DNA from: JABDQW01 sp942492025
GTDB lineage: Bacteria > Pseudomonadota > Gammaproteobacteria > SZUA-229
Length of the DNA stretch: 64,000 bases
NCBI GenBank assembly: GCA_942492025.1
Contig: CALODJ010000012.1
Location: forward strand, 124,001-188,000
Reading direction: 5' to 3'
Of the stretch, positions 8,029 to 15,517 are shown piece after piece; within the stretch, counting starts at the first letter, position 1; each line of letters opens with the position of its first letter. The notes under the pieces were generated by a model. It saw only the letters and a program-made list of their open reading frames with translations, was not told where the DNA came from and searched no databases. A program made the position numbers and the translations under genes.

Positions 8029-9102
8029 GTGCGGGCTAGTACAGCGCAAATCGAAGGTCCTATCCAGCCCACCATTTTCGCCGAGCGCTGTGTTCACACG
8101 CGGATCACAGATGCAAGTTGCCGTGCTTGTATCGACGTATGTCCAGTGGACGCTTGGGTAATCGACGATGAATCTCTTGGTATCGATAGCGAGTATTGTG
8201 ACGGCTGCGGTCTCTGCGCAGCCGCCTGCCCGCAGGGCGCTATCATCTCGCTGCCTTTCGACTGGTCTGATCAGTTTGAAAACCACTCATCTGTGCGACT
8301 CGCGTGTGAGAGAGCAGGTGTGGACCAGAAAGACGCAACCATCATCTCCTGTATGCATGCACTCGGGATGCAGCAGTTAATGCGACTCTACCGTGGGGGT
8401 ACGCGTTGTCTTTGTTTTGCTACCGGAACTTGTGAACAGTGCGACAGAAACGCTGTGCCAGGTTTTCCGGAATCGCTAAGACAGCTGAATGCTCTGCTGC
8501 AAAGTCGACAGCTCTCCAAGATAGAGCTTCGACTCACCGACCGCGACCATTGGCGACCACACTCTGATAGCGCCGTTCAGAGCGGCCACGCGTCAGCGCT
8601 GAGTCGCAGAGCCTTCTTTGGTGAAGTCATGATCAGATCCCGGTCGCTACGCAATGAATTGACCGGGCCAATCGAGGAACCGCCGTTTATACCGCCGGCT
8701 CGGCTGTTGCCCAGAATCCGGCAGAAAGACGTCGTTCCCTGCGTGCCGCAAATTGATAGTACGAAATGCAACGGTTGTGATGCCTGTGTCAGCCTGTGCC
8801 CGCAGCAGGCGATCGAACTCCACGCCACTAACCGCGCGGATGCGCTTCAATACCGTCTCGATGCTGAACGTTGTTCAGGGTGCGGCATTTGCGTCGATGT
8901 CTGCAACCAGGATGCGGTCAGTATTGGGCGATGGAGAGCGCAGACGCAATTCGTGCTCCTGCTGAAAACGCAAAGGTGCGCCGCGTGTGGCGTCCCATTC
9001 CACCTTCCTGCGACCACCAAAGCCAGGCGTACGTCATGCGCTATTTGCGCCAAGACGAATCATGCGAGCAATTTATTTCAGGTTCTGGATCCGAATTGCT
9101 GA
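8029..9102 (+). CDS. Polyferredoxin, NapF-like, 4Fe-4S protein
   Basis: The protein has 357 residues and a GTG start with GGAGGG seven bases upstream. It carries four ferredoxin-type groups: CRACIDVCPVD with an upstream Cys, CDGCGLCAAACPQ, CNGCDACVSLCPQ and CSGCGICVDVCNQ. There are further cysteines in a central CLCFATGTCEQC and a C-terminal CAACG...CAIC pair that could bind zinc or another cluster. No signal peptide or membrane helix is visible, so it is cytoplasmic. It lies 57 bases after the chaperone gene and is probably the last gene of the module. NapF-type proteins act in maturation of Mo enzymes or as cytoplasmic electron carriers. Which applies here is not known. Confidence 0.75.
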   Translation: MRASTAQIEGPIQPTIFAERCVHTRITDASCRACIDVCPVDAWVIDDESLGIDSEYCDGCGLCAAACPQGAIISLPFDWSDQFENHSSVRLACERAGVDQKDATIISCMHALGMQQLMRLYRGGTRCLCFATGTCEQCDRNAVPGFPESLRQLNALLQSRQLSKIELRLTDRDHWRPHSDSAVQSGHASALSRRAFFGEVMIRSRSLRNELTGPIEEPPFIPPARLLPRIRQKDVVPCVPQIDSTKCNGCDACVSLCPQQAIELHATNRADALQYRLDAERCSGCGICVDVCNQDAVSIGRWRAQTQFVLLLKTQRCAACGVPFHLPATTKARRTSCAICAKTNHASNLFQVLDPNC

Positions 9103-9168
9103 AAAGATCACCCGAGCGCTAGCCGAGGTCAATAACGAAATAATCCAGCCGCTCCCATCAAACCAAGT

Positions 9169-9462
9169 CCTGAAATGCGGGTAAAAGCGATCGGGTCTAT
9201 GCATATTACTTACAACCTGTTTGATTAAAAATCAATAGCATATTATCTCCTCGTCTAAGCTGAATGCCAAGCTGGCGTATATCAGTACTCGCTGAATAAC
9301 GGATCGACAACTGGTTTTGATTATGAATTCAGCAAGATTCAGTGGGTTACCAAAGACTTCCGTCGACTGGCATAAAGCTTGTCTTGTTGATAAACGCGTG
9401 TCGAATCTGTAGGGCGGACCCACGCCTGAAGCACGACGCGCATATGTGTGGAGGAATTCGAG
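9169..9462 (+). repeat. Decayed duplicate of the 0.7-1.4 kb promoter region
   Basis: Bases 9186-9390 match 761-960 at most positions, including the TCAATAGCATA segment and TTCCGTCGACTGGCA. Bases 9399-9462 match 1340-1407 up to the ribosome site. The copy begins with CCTGAAATGCGGGT (9169-9182), a relic of the right end of the inverted-repeat element also found before the first copy. The sigma-54 promoter is degraded and the hairpin block 961-1338 is absent. No gene lies in 9103-9462. Confidence 0.75.
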
Positions 9463-9612
9463 TTGAAACGTCATTTGAGATTGTCAACAGGATATGTGGT
9501 TTTGCTTCTGCTTGTAGGGCCTGCCACGTCAGCTGAAGATCCAGTCGCCGGTCTTGAGTCTGACCAGCAGCCGGCCGGTGCGCCGGTTGTCAAGCAGGTC
9601 GAAAAGGACGAT
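9463..9612 (+). pseudogene. Truncated paralogue of the small exported protein (1408)
   Basis: From TTG 9463 the frame encodes a signal peptide and mature start (GPATSAEDPVAGLESDQQPAGAP) nearly identical to the 1408 gene, up to VEKDDA. There the MITE at 9613 interrupts it, and the frame runs into the element and stops at 9639. The remaining half of the gene is not found beyond the element. It is a remnant left by duplication, insertion and deletion. Confidence 0.75.
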
Positions 9613-9854
9613 GCCCGCATTTCTCACCAGGCGGCGTAGGATGCTGATAAGGCATTGGTCCCTTGAATGAAAACCTGGATGATCAAAATACAGTGTGTTT
9701 TTCAAGCGTGCCTATCACGGTTCAGGCTGGTCTTCGCGTCCGTAAGCTTGCTCTTCACTCAAACCGTAGCTATTGCTACGCTTTTTGATCCAGAGCGGCG
9801 CGTACGGACACGAATCCTGCGCCTGCTCCCGTGATCCTGATGAGAAATGCGGGC
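9613..9854. mobile_element. MITE-like element, 242 bp, full copy
   Basis: The element is bounded by GCCCGCATTTCTCACCAGG and CCTGATGAGAAATGCGGGC. Its interior (CCTATCACGGTTCAGG, GTAAGCTTGCTCTTCACTC, CCGTAGCTATTGCTACG) is shared with the copy at 33065-33307. It has no credible ORF, so it must be moved in trans if it is mobile. It interrupts the duplicated small-protein gene. Nothing else is seen in 9855-9975. Confidence 0.7.
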
Positions 9855-9975
9855 TAGCCCCCTCCCTGCAGTTGCGCCGCCGCCGTCAGTGTCTTGGGGT
9901 CGGGCCCGAGTCGCGCAGCGAGCGGCGGAATGTCAAGCGTTCCAAAAGCGTCGTGCAGAAGTACGACACTCATCG

Positions 9976-11610
9976 CTAGTGAAGCTCAGAGGTATTTAAT
10001 CTGACAGCACCGTCGGGCTCTAACGCGTTTTGCGCATGACGCAACCACCGGTGCGTCGTTCCTCGCTGAATCTTGTGGGGGCGCATCGCAGCGGCTTCGG
10101 AGCGTGGCTGCGCAGCCTGCTTGACGATACCTGGGAAACGGTCTTGCAGCCCTGCCATGTCGGCGATCAACTGATCAGTGGCAAACTGTATCGAGATGTT
10201 TTTTTCCAGTTCGACGGTGACGAATGGCGGTGCGTTACCTTGCTCTACTGATGCGTATAGGCGGTCCAGGTGTTCGCCGAGCGAGTCTTCAATTGGGCGG
10301 CCATCGATGGCGAGTACTCTCAGTTGCAGCAGGTCCAAACCGTATTCCGAATAACTCATTGCCTGGGTATCGGGTTCGATGCTGGTGACCAGAAAGAGTT
10401 TTTCACCCGGCGCGGCGTCATTCACCAGGTCCCAGCGCCAGTTGCCGGCGGTCTCGATTTTCTCCAGTAGCTCACGTGTTACCTCGGTTATGACCAGACC
10501 GCCGAGGTATCCCCACTCCAAAGGGTAATCGGCGCCTTCGGTTGGCAACCAGATACGCGGCATTTCGACTGGTTTCATCGCGAGGTGCACCGTTGAGTCT
10601 ACTCCGTTGCGTTTGATATTGAGTTTCAGCTCTGTGCCAGGCGTGGCGGTATTCACCGCCAACCACCAGGGCACTTTGCCGATAACCGGATGGTCTATTT
10701 CGCCGTGATCGATGGCATGGCTATCGATAGCGGTGACGATGTCCCAGCGTTTGATGCCGGCGTCCGCGGCCGGGCTATGTTCGAGCACGTGCGAGACGAC
10801 CAGGCCGGCTTGTTCCGCGCTGACGTTCAACGCCTTACGAGCAACCGGGTTGAGATTGTACGAAATGATGCCGGTTTCGGTTTTGACAAACCGGCCTTGC
10901 TCCACCATGGCGGATACAACCTGCCTGGCAGTGCTGAACGGGATCAAAAGGCCGATGTTCTCGCCGGCGCCGTAGCGTGCGCTGATGCCGATCACCCGTC
11001 CCTCTGGACTGATGGCTGGACCGCCGCTGTTGCCCGGGTTTACCGCAGCGTCGGTCCTGATCAGGGTGACATGATCGAGTCTGCGCTGATAGAGATCGTG
11101 GCGTGGTTCCCAGCTGGAAATAATGCCCTGGGTGGCAACCAGCTTCTCGCTGTTACCGAAGCCAAGTACAGCGATCTGACCGCCGGGCCGGGCCTCGTCC
11201 CAGCTGGCCCACTCGAGCGGACCAATAGGGCCGTTGATTCGTTGAAAACGTTCACGTTCGGCCTCGTTCGTGAATTCGAGCGTGGCCAAGTCGAACCGAA
11301 TGCTGGGTCTGGAGGCCAGGCGCATTGCAAATTTTTCTTTGCTGCGTACGCCCTCGACCTTGATGGAACGTGCACCCTCGGTAATGTGTTGGTTGGTGAC
11401 CAGTGTGCGCTCGTCGATGAAAAATCCTGTGCCCATACGCTGCGCTAGATCGCCTTGGCGGTAGGGCTTGAGGTGTTCTCTGGTCTCGTGAACGACGTAT
11501 ACCCGTACAATGCCGGATGACGCCTTTTCTTTGACATCCTTCCAGTCGATGGCGTACGCATCGGAAGCCAGGAAGATAAAAAACGCACAAAACAAACTAG
11601 AGATACGCAC
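9976..11610 (-). CDS. HtrA/DegP-like periplasmic serine protease with PDZ domain
   Basis: The protein has 544 residues and a signal peptide (MRISSLFCAFFIFLASDAYA). The trypsin-like domain carries the triad: His in LVTNQHIT (about 90), Asp in RFDLATLEF (about 126) and Ser in NPGNSGGP (about 215). A PDZ domain follows (QAGLVVSHVLEHSPAADAGIKRWD), then about 200 residues that may hold a second, diverged PDZ. The tail (RPHKIQRGTTHRWLRHAQN...) is low in similarity to the family. It probably degrades or protects misfolded envelope proteins. It is a single gene, with a 24-bp triple repeat just upstream that may be its control region. Confidence 0.85.
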   Translation of the reverse strand: MRISSLFCAFFIFLASDAYAIDWKDVKEKASSGIVRVYVVHETREHLKPYRQGDLAQRMGTGFFIDERTLVTNQHITEGARSIKVEGVRSKEKFAMRLASRPSIRFDLATLEFTNEAERERFQRINGPIGPLEWASWDEARPGGQIAVLGFGNSEKLVATQGIISSWEPRHDLYQRRLDHVTLIRTDAAVNPGNSGGPAISPEGRVIGISARYGAGENIGLLIPFSTARQVVSAMVEQGRFVKTETGIISYNLNPVARKALNVSAEQAGLVVSHVLEHSPAADAGIKRWDIVTAIDSHAIDHGEIDHPVIGKVPWWLAVNTATPGTELKLNIKRNGVDSTVHLAMKPVEMPRIWLPTEGADYPLEWGYLGGLVITEVTRELLEKIETAGNWRWDLVNDAAPGEKLFLVTSIEPDTQAMSYSEYGLDLLQLRVLAIDGRPIEDSLGEHLDRLYASVEQGNAPPFVTVELEKNISIQFATDQLIADMAGLQDRFPGIVKQAAQPRSEAAAMRPHKIQRGTTHRWLRHAQNALEPDGAVRLNTSELH

Positions 11611-11636
11611 AACGAAAAACCTCTTACCCTTCTAAG

Positions 11637-11708
11637 TTACTGTGTTGACGCAATTGTAAATTACTGTGTCGACGCAATTGTAAATTAACGTGTTGATGTA
11701 ATTGCAAG
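11637..11708. repeat. Three 24-bp tandem repeats upstream of the protease gene
   Basis: Units 11637-11660, 11661-11684 and 11685-11708 read TTACTGTGTTGACGCAATTG plus TAAA, with one change in unit 2 and several in unit 3. They start 26 bases upstream of the protease start codon, between it and any promoter. The 24-base phase is not a helical multiple. They could be operator sites, RNA repeats in the leader or simple slippage products. Confidence 0.6.
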
Positions 11709-11829
11709 CAATAATTGCGCCAGAGTTGCGCGATGGTCGCCCTGGCGGCGTTTTTTTGATGTTTATCCTTGACTATGACCCAGGCTGCGACTGTGCCTCG
11801 CCGGGTTTCACCCGCTGGATGAGCGGCAC

Positions 11830-12043
11830 CGCTAGCCTGAACCGTGATAGGCATGCTTGAAAAACGCACTGTATTTCCGATCATCCGAGCTTTCTCAAAA
11901 GCGCCAATCGCTTATCAGTACTCTACGCCGCCTGGTGAGAAATGCGGGTTAACTCGAATTTTTCTCCAGGTGACGTGATGATTACGCAGGGGTTCACAGT
12001 TTAACTGAGGGCTCGTTCATCTGGTGGTGAGATATGCGGGCTA
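11830..12043 (-). mobile_element. Partial, inverted MITE-like copies
   Basis: Reading on the minus strand from 11950, the sequence repeats the left part of the 9613 element: CCCGCATTTCTCACCAGG, then CAGTGCGTTTTTCAAGCATG and CCTATCACGGTTCAGG. It diverges after about 120 bases. A second isolated end, TGGTGAGATATGCGGGC, lies at 12024-12040. The whole gap 11709-12101 otherwise shows no gene. Confidence 0.55.
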
Positions 12044-12101
12044 AACACTGGTGCGGCTACCGCTCGGCCGTAAAACCCGCAACCTCCATGTCTCAGCAGG
12101 G

Positions 12102-13802
12102 TTAAAGAATCACATCTGCCAGCAGAAAGAAGCCCAGGATTATCGCAATCCACAGTACCATACTGCCTGTCGGCCAGTTGCTGGCCAGATTGAAATGCCC
12201 CATACGCGTGTCACTCAAGGCTTGGCCGCCTTGTCTGAATGAACGAATCACTGCATTGGTAACGTCGCGGCTTTCTTCCCGTATGCTGCCGGAGACAGCG
12301 CGCGCACTGGCAGGTAGCAGTCTGCGGTATAGCCATTCCGCATCGATGTTGATCGAGTGCAGCTCGGGTGGATACAGACCCTGCTTGTTCAGCCAGACGA
12401 AGGCCAGTGCCGAGAAAAAAAGCAACTGCAACTGTGCCAGTACATGAGTGGTGTCGTAAGGCCAGTAGTCAACTTCCCAGGGCAGCAGTGAATAAAGATA
12501 CTGGGGTTGCGAGCCGATAAACACGCACAGGACCGCGGCAATGCTCATCGCGATCAGCATGTTGAGCGGTGCTTCTTTGGTGCGGATGCCCGAATCGTGG
12601 GCGAAGAAGGCGAAGTAGGGGATTTTTATACCGGCATGATGGAACACGCCTGCGGAAGCGAACAACAGCATCAGCCACAGGTAGTCGTAACCTTCCTCGA
12701 TCATCGCAGTCATCACCATCGATTTGCTGACAAAGCCGCTGAATAACGGAAACGCGGAAATCGAAGAAGCACCGACGATGCACAGCATAGCGGTCTTTGG
12801 CATCGTCTTGTACAGGCCACCCAGGTCGGATCCGTTGATATTGCCAGTGCGATACAGTACCGCGCCCATGGTCATGAACAACAGGCCTTTGAACAGTACG
12901 TCATTGAAGGCATGCGATACCGCGCCATTGAGTGCGAGGGCAGTGCCGATGCCGACACCGCAGACCATGAAGCCGACCTGGTTGATCATGCTGTAAGCCA
13001 GTACCCGGCGCAGGTCGTTCTCGATGACCGCATAGAAGATCGGGAAGCAGGTCATGATCGCACCGATATAGACCAGCAGCTCGGTACCGGGAAATCCACG
13101 CGCCAGTGCATACACGGCGACCTTGGTGGTGAAGGCCGACAGGTAGACTGTGCCCGTCGGTGTGGCCTCGGGATAGGCATCGGTTAGCCAGTTGTGCAGC
13201 AGCGGGAATGCGCACTTGATGCCAAAAGCCAGGAATATCAGCCAGCCACTGATGCCTTCCAGGCCGATAAATTCAAATGCCAGCGAACCGGTTTCAGCGT
13301 AATGCGCCAGCGCACCCGCGAGTAACAGTACACCTGACGTCACCTGGAACACCAGGTAGCGTATACCAGAACGTATTGCACGCTCGGTCCGGCGGGTCCA
13401 GATCAGAAACACGGAGGTGATCGCCAGTAATTCCCAGAAGATGAAAAGGGTGATCAGATCGCCGGCGAACACCGCGCCCAGCGCGCTGCCGGCGTAGAGC
13501 AGGGCCGATACGTACTGCGTGGTATCGCGTACATGCAGTGCGAAAATTGCCGCAATGAAGGCGGCGATATGGAACAGATAACCAAACAGCAGGCTGAGGC
13601 GATCGGTTCGCATGAGGCTAAGTTCATATTCCAGGATGGTAAACGTTGTGTTGATACCAGGAGCGACGTCCAGCCAGAGATGAACACCGCCCAATACCGG
13701 TGTCGCGAGGACGATCAGGTTGCGCAGCCAGCCTCGGGTGAACAGGGCCAGCAGAGCCGCAATAAAGAACGGGATAAACGCTGGCAGATCACTCATCCAC
13801 AT
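12102..13802 (-). CDS. Mrp antiporter, third large (MrpD/NuoM-like) subunit
   Basis: The protein has 566 residues with about 14 membrane helices and the proton-translocating membrane signature of the NuoL/M/N-MrpA/D superfamily. It has a Glu in helix 5 (FIFWELLAITSVFLIW), a Lys in helix 7 (AFGIKCAFPLLHNWLTDAYPEATPTGTV) and a conserved TTKVAVYAL helix. The C-terminal extension (about residue 470 onward) is partly cytoplasmic and ends in another hydrophobic segment. It is the last gene of the operon and overlaps the small subunit gene upstream by 14 bases. It may stand in for MrpA or be an additional channel module. Confidence 0.8.
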   Translation of the reverse strand: MWMSDLPAFIPFFIAALLALFTRGWLRNLIVLATPVLGGVHLWLDVAPGINTTFTILEYELSLMRTDRLSLLFGYLFHIAAFIAAIFALHVRDTTQYVSALLYAGSALGAVFAGDLITLFIFWELLAITSVFLIWTRRTERAIRSGIRYLVFQVTSGVLLLAGALAHYAETGSLAFEFIGLEGISGWLIFLAFGIKCAFPLLHNWLTDAYPEATPTGTVYLSAFTTKVAVYALARGFPGTELLVYIGAIMTCFPIFYAVIENDLRRVLAYSMINQVGFMVCGVGIGTALALNGAVSHAFNDVLFKGLLFMTMGAVLYRTGNINGSDLGGLYKTMPKTAMLCIVGASSISAFPLFSGFVSKSMVMTAMIEEGYDYLWLMLLFASAGVFHHAGIKIPYFAFFAHDSGIRTKEAPLNMLIAMSIAAVLCVFIGSQPQYLYSLLPWEVDYWPYDTTHVLAQLQLLFFSALAFVWLNKQGLYPPELHSINIDAEWLYRRLLPASARAVSGSIREESRDVTNAVIRSFRQGGQALSDTRMGHFNLASNWPTGSMVLWIAIILGFFLLADVIL

Positions 13803-14049
13803 CGTAATACTCTTCCTTGCGCATCACGACCTTGCGCATTTCTTTAGCGATCAGTACGAGCGCAACACAGGCTATAAAGCCGAACAGCGCATAAAAACCG
13901 GTGAGCGTTTCCCATTTGACTGCTATGTGTCGATGCAGGATGAAATCGAGTACCAATAAAACAACACAAACAACATAAAAGCCTCCGAGTAAGCGCGATA
14001 CATTACGCGGATTATCAAACAGGTACTGTTTTTGATCGGGATCATTCAT
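13789..14049 (-). CDS. Small two-helix membrane protein of the Mrp cluster
   Basis: The protein has 86 residues. Two membrane helices (LGGFYVVCVVLLVLDFIL and FYALFGFIACVALVLIA) are joined by a short loop, and the C-terminus is charged (KEMRKVVMRKEEYYDVDE). It sits between two large antiporter subunit genes, one base after one and overlapping the other, so it belongs to the operon. It does not match MrpC, E, F or G and is probably an accessory subunit. The family name is not known to me. Confidence 0.7.
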   Translation of the reverse strand: MNDPDQKQYLFDNPRNVSRLLGGFYVVCVVLLVLDFILHRHIAVKWETLTGFYALFGFIACVALVLIAKEMRKVVMRKEEYYDVDE

Positions 14050-14050
14050 A

Positions 14051-15517
14051 TTATTGACCTCCGGCAGCGTTCAACGCCAGCTGATAAAAAGGGTCGGGGT
14101 AGAAAAACAGCAACAGGCACGCCAGCGATGTAAGCCCCATCGCCAGTAAACAGCTCAGCGGTGCTTCCTTGATCTGGTTGTAGCGGGTGCCGTCCTGCGA
14201 CTTGCCAAAAAAGGCACGTACCGGTATCGGTAGCAGGTAGGCGATGTTCAGCAGTGAACTGACCATTAATACCGTGAGCAGCAGCCATTGGCCAGCTTCA
14301 ACAGCACCCAGGCCCAGATACCATTTACTCCACATACCGCCGAACGGTGGTAAGCCGATGATGCTGAGACTGGCGATCAGGAATGCACCGAAGGTGATCG
14401 GCATCGCTCGGCCCAGCCCCCCCAACTCACTGATCCGGGTTTTATGGGCGGCGACCAGTATGGCGCCGGCTGCGAAGAACAAGGTGATTTTGGCAAAAGC
14501 ATGCATGGTGATGTGCAAGGCACCACCGAGCACGCTGATATTGGTTGCCAGCAGCGCACCCAGCACGATATAGCTCAGCTGACTCACTGTTGAGTAGGCC
14601 AGCCGCATTTTCAGGTTGTCCTGGCTCATCGCAATCAATGAAGCCAGCAGAATGGTGCCGCCGGCAAACCAGATGATCCAGTCATTGGCGCCGGACTGCA
14701 CGATGAAATCGGTGCCGAATATGTAGATCGTCACTTTTAACACCGTGAATACACCGGCTTTGACCACAGCTACCGCATGTAAGAGCGCGCTTACCGGTGT
14801 TGGTGCCACCATTGCGGCTGGCAGCCAGCGGTGAAACGGCATCACCGCAGCCTTGCCGATACCGAATATATACAGCGCCAACAACAAACCGGCCCACGCC
14901 GGGTCAAGTTTGTCTGCAAGGATACCGCCAGCGCGGAAATCCAGCGTGCCGGTCACCGTGTAGGTGATCATGATCGCCAGTAACTGCAGGCCTATTGAGG
15001 TGGCGAGCAGGATACCGAGGTAGGTTCGTGCACCACGACGCGCTTCATCGGTACCCGCATGTGCCACCAGCGGGTAGGTCGATATGGTGAGAATTTCATA
15101 ACACAGGAACAGGGTCAACAGATTGCCGGCAAAGGCCGCGCCAAGCGTGCTGCCGATCGCAATCGCGAACATCGCGTAGAACCGGGTCTGGTTGTGTTCG
15201 TGGTGTCCGCGCATGTAACCAATGGCGTAAACCGACGTAATCAGCCACAAGCTGCTGGCAACCAATGCAAACAACATGCCCAGTGGTTCAATTTCGAAGC
15301 GTAGCGTGAGTCCAGGCAGCGGTTCGGCGATATCAACGGCAAACACGGCACCGGCATTAAAGGCCGAATAAATCGTGAAAACAATCGCGCAAACGGCCGT
15401 GGCGGTAATCAGGGTTACGGCTTCGCGTAGATTGGGCCAACGGTCGGCCGCAACAATACCGATGGCACCGGCGAATGGCAGCAGGATGGCCACTAACAGC
15501 AAAGACTGCCCGCTCAT
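14051..15517 (-). CDS. Mrp antiporter, second large (MrpA/D-like) subunit
   Basis: The product has 488 residues and about 14 membrane helices. Key family sites are Glu in TLFLCYEILTISTYPL, Lys in FGIGKAAVMPFHRWLPAAMVAPTPVSALLHAVAVVKAG, and the His-rich helix GALHITMHAFAKITLFF. The PTPVSALLHA segment is the hallmark of NuoL/MrpA-type proteins, so this may carry the MrpA N-terminal function. Its start overlaps the mnhD stop by four bases (ATGA). Confidence 0.85.
   Translation of the reverse strand: MSGQSLLLVAILLPFAGAIGIVAADRWPNLREAVTLITATAVCAIVFTIYSAFNAGAVFAVDIAEPLPGLTLRFEIEPLGMLFALVASSLWLITSVYAIGYMRGHHEHNQTRFYAMFAIAIGSTLGAAFAGNLLTLFLCYEILTISTYPLVAHAGTDEARRGARTYLGILLATSIGLQLLAIMITYTVTGTLDFRAGGILADKLDPAWAGLLLALYIFGIGKAAVMPFHRWLPAAMVAPTPVSALLHAVAVVKAGVFTVLKVTIYIFGTDFIVQSGANDWIIWFAGGTILLASLIAMSQDNLKMRLAYSTVSQLSYIVLGALLATNISVLGGALHITMHAFAKITLFFAAGAILVAAHKTRISELGGLGRAMPITFGAFLIASLSIIGLPPFGGMWSKWYLGLGAVEAGQWLLLTVLMVSSLLNIAYLLPIPVRAFFGKSQDGTRYNQIKEAPLSCLLAMGLTSLACLLLFFYPDPFYQLALNAAGGQ

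Noticed and set aside
10690..11448. Plus-strand open frame of 252 codons
   Set aside because: It lies wholly within the HtrA-like protease gene on the other strand, which has the catalytic triad.
11624..11884. Minus-strand frame encoding repeated LQLRQHSN-like text
   Set aside because: It is the translation of the 24-bp tandem repeats and a MITE relic, without a start signal or family match.
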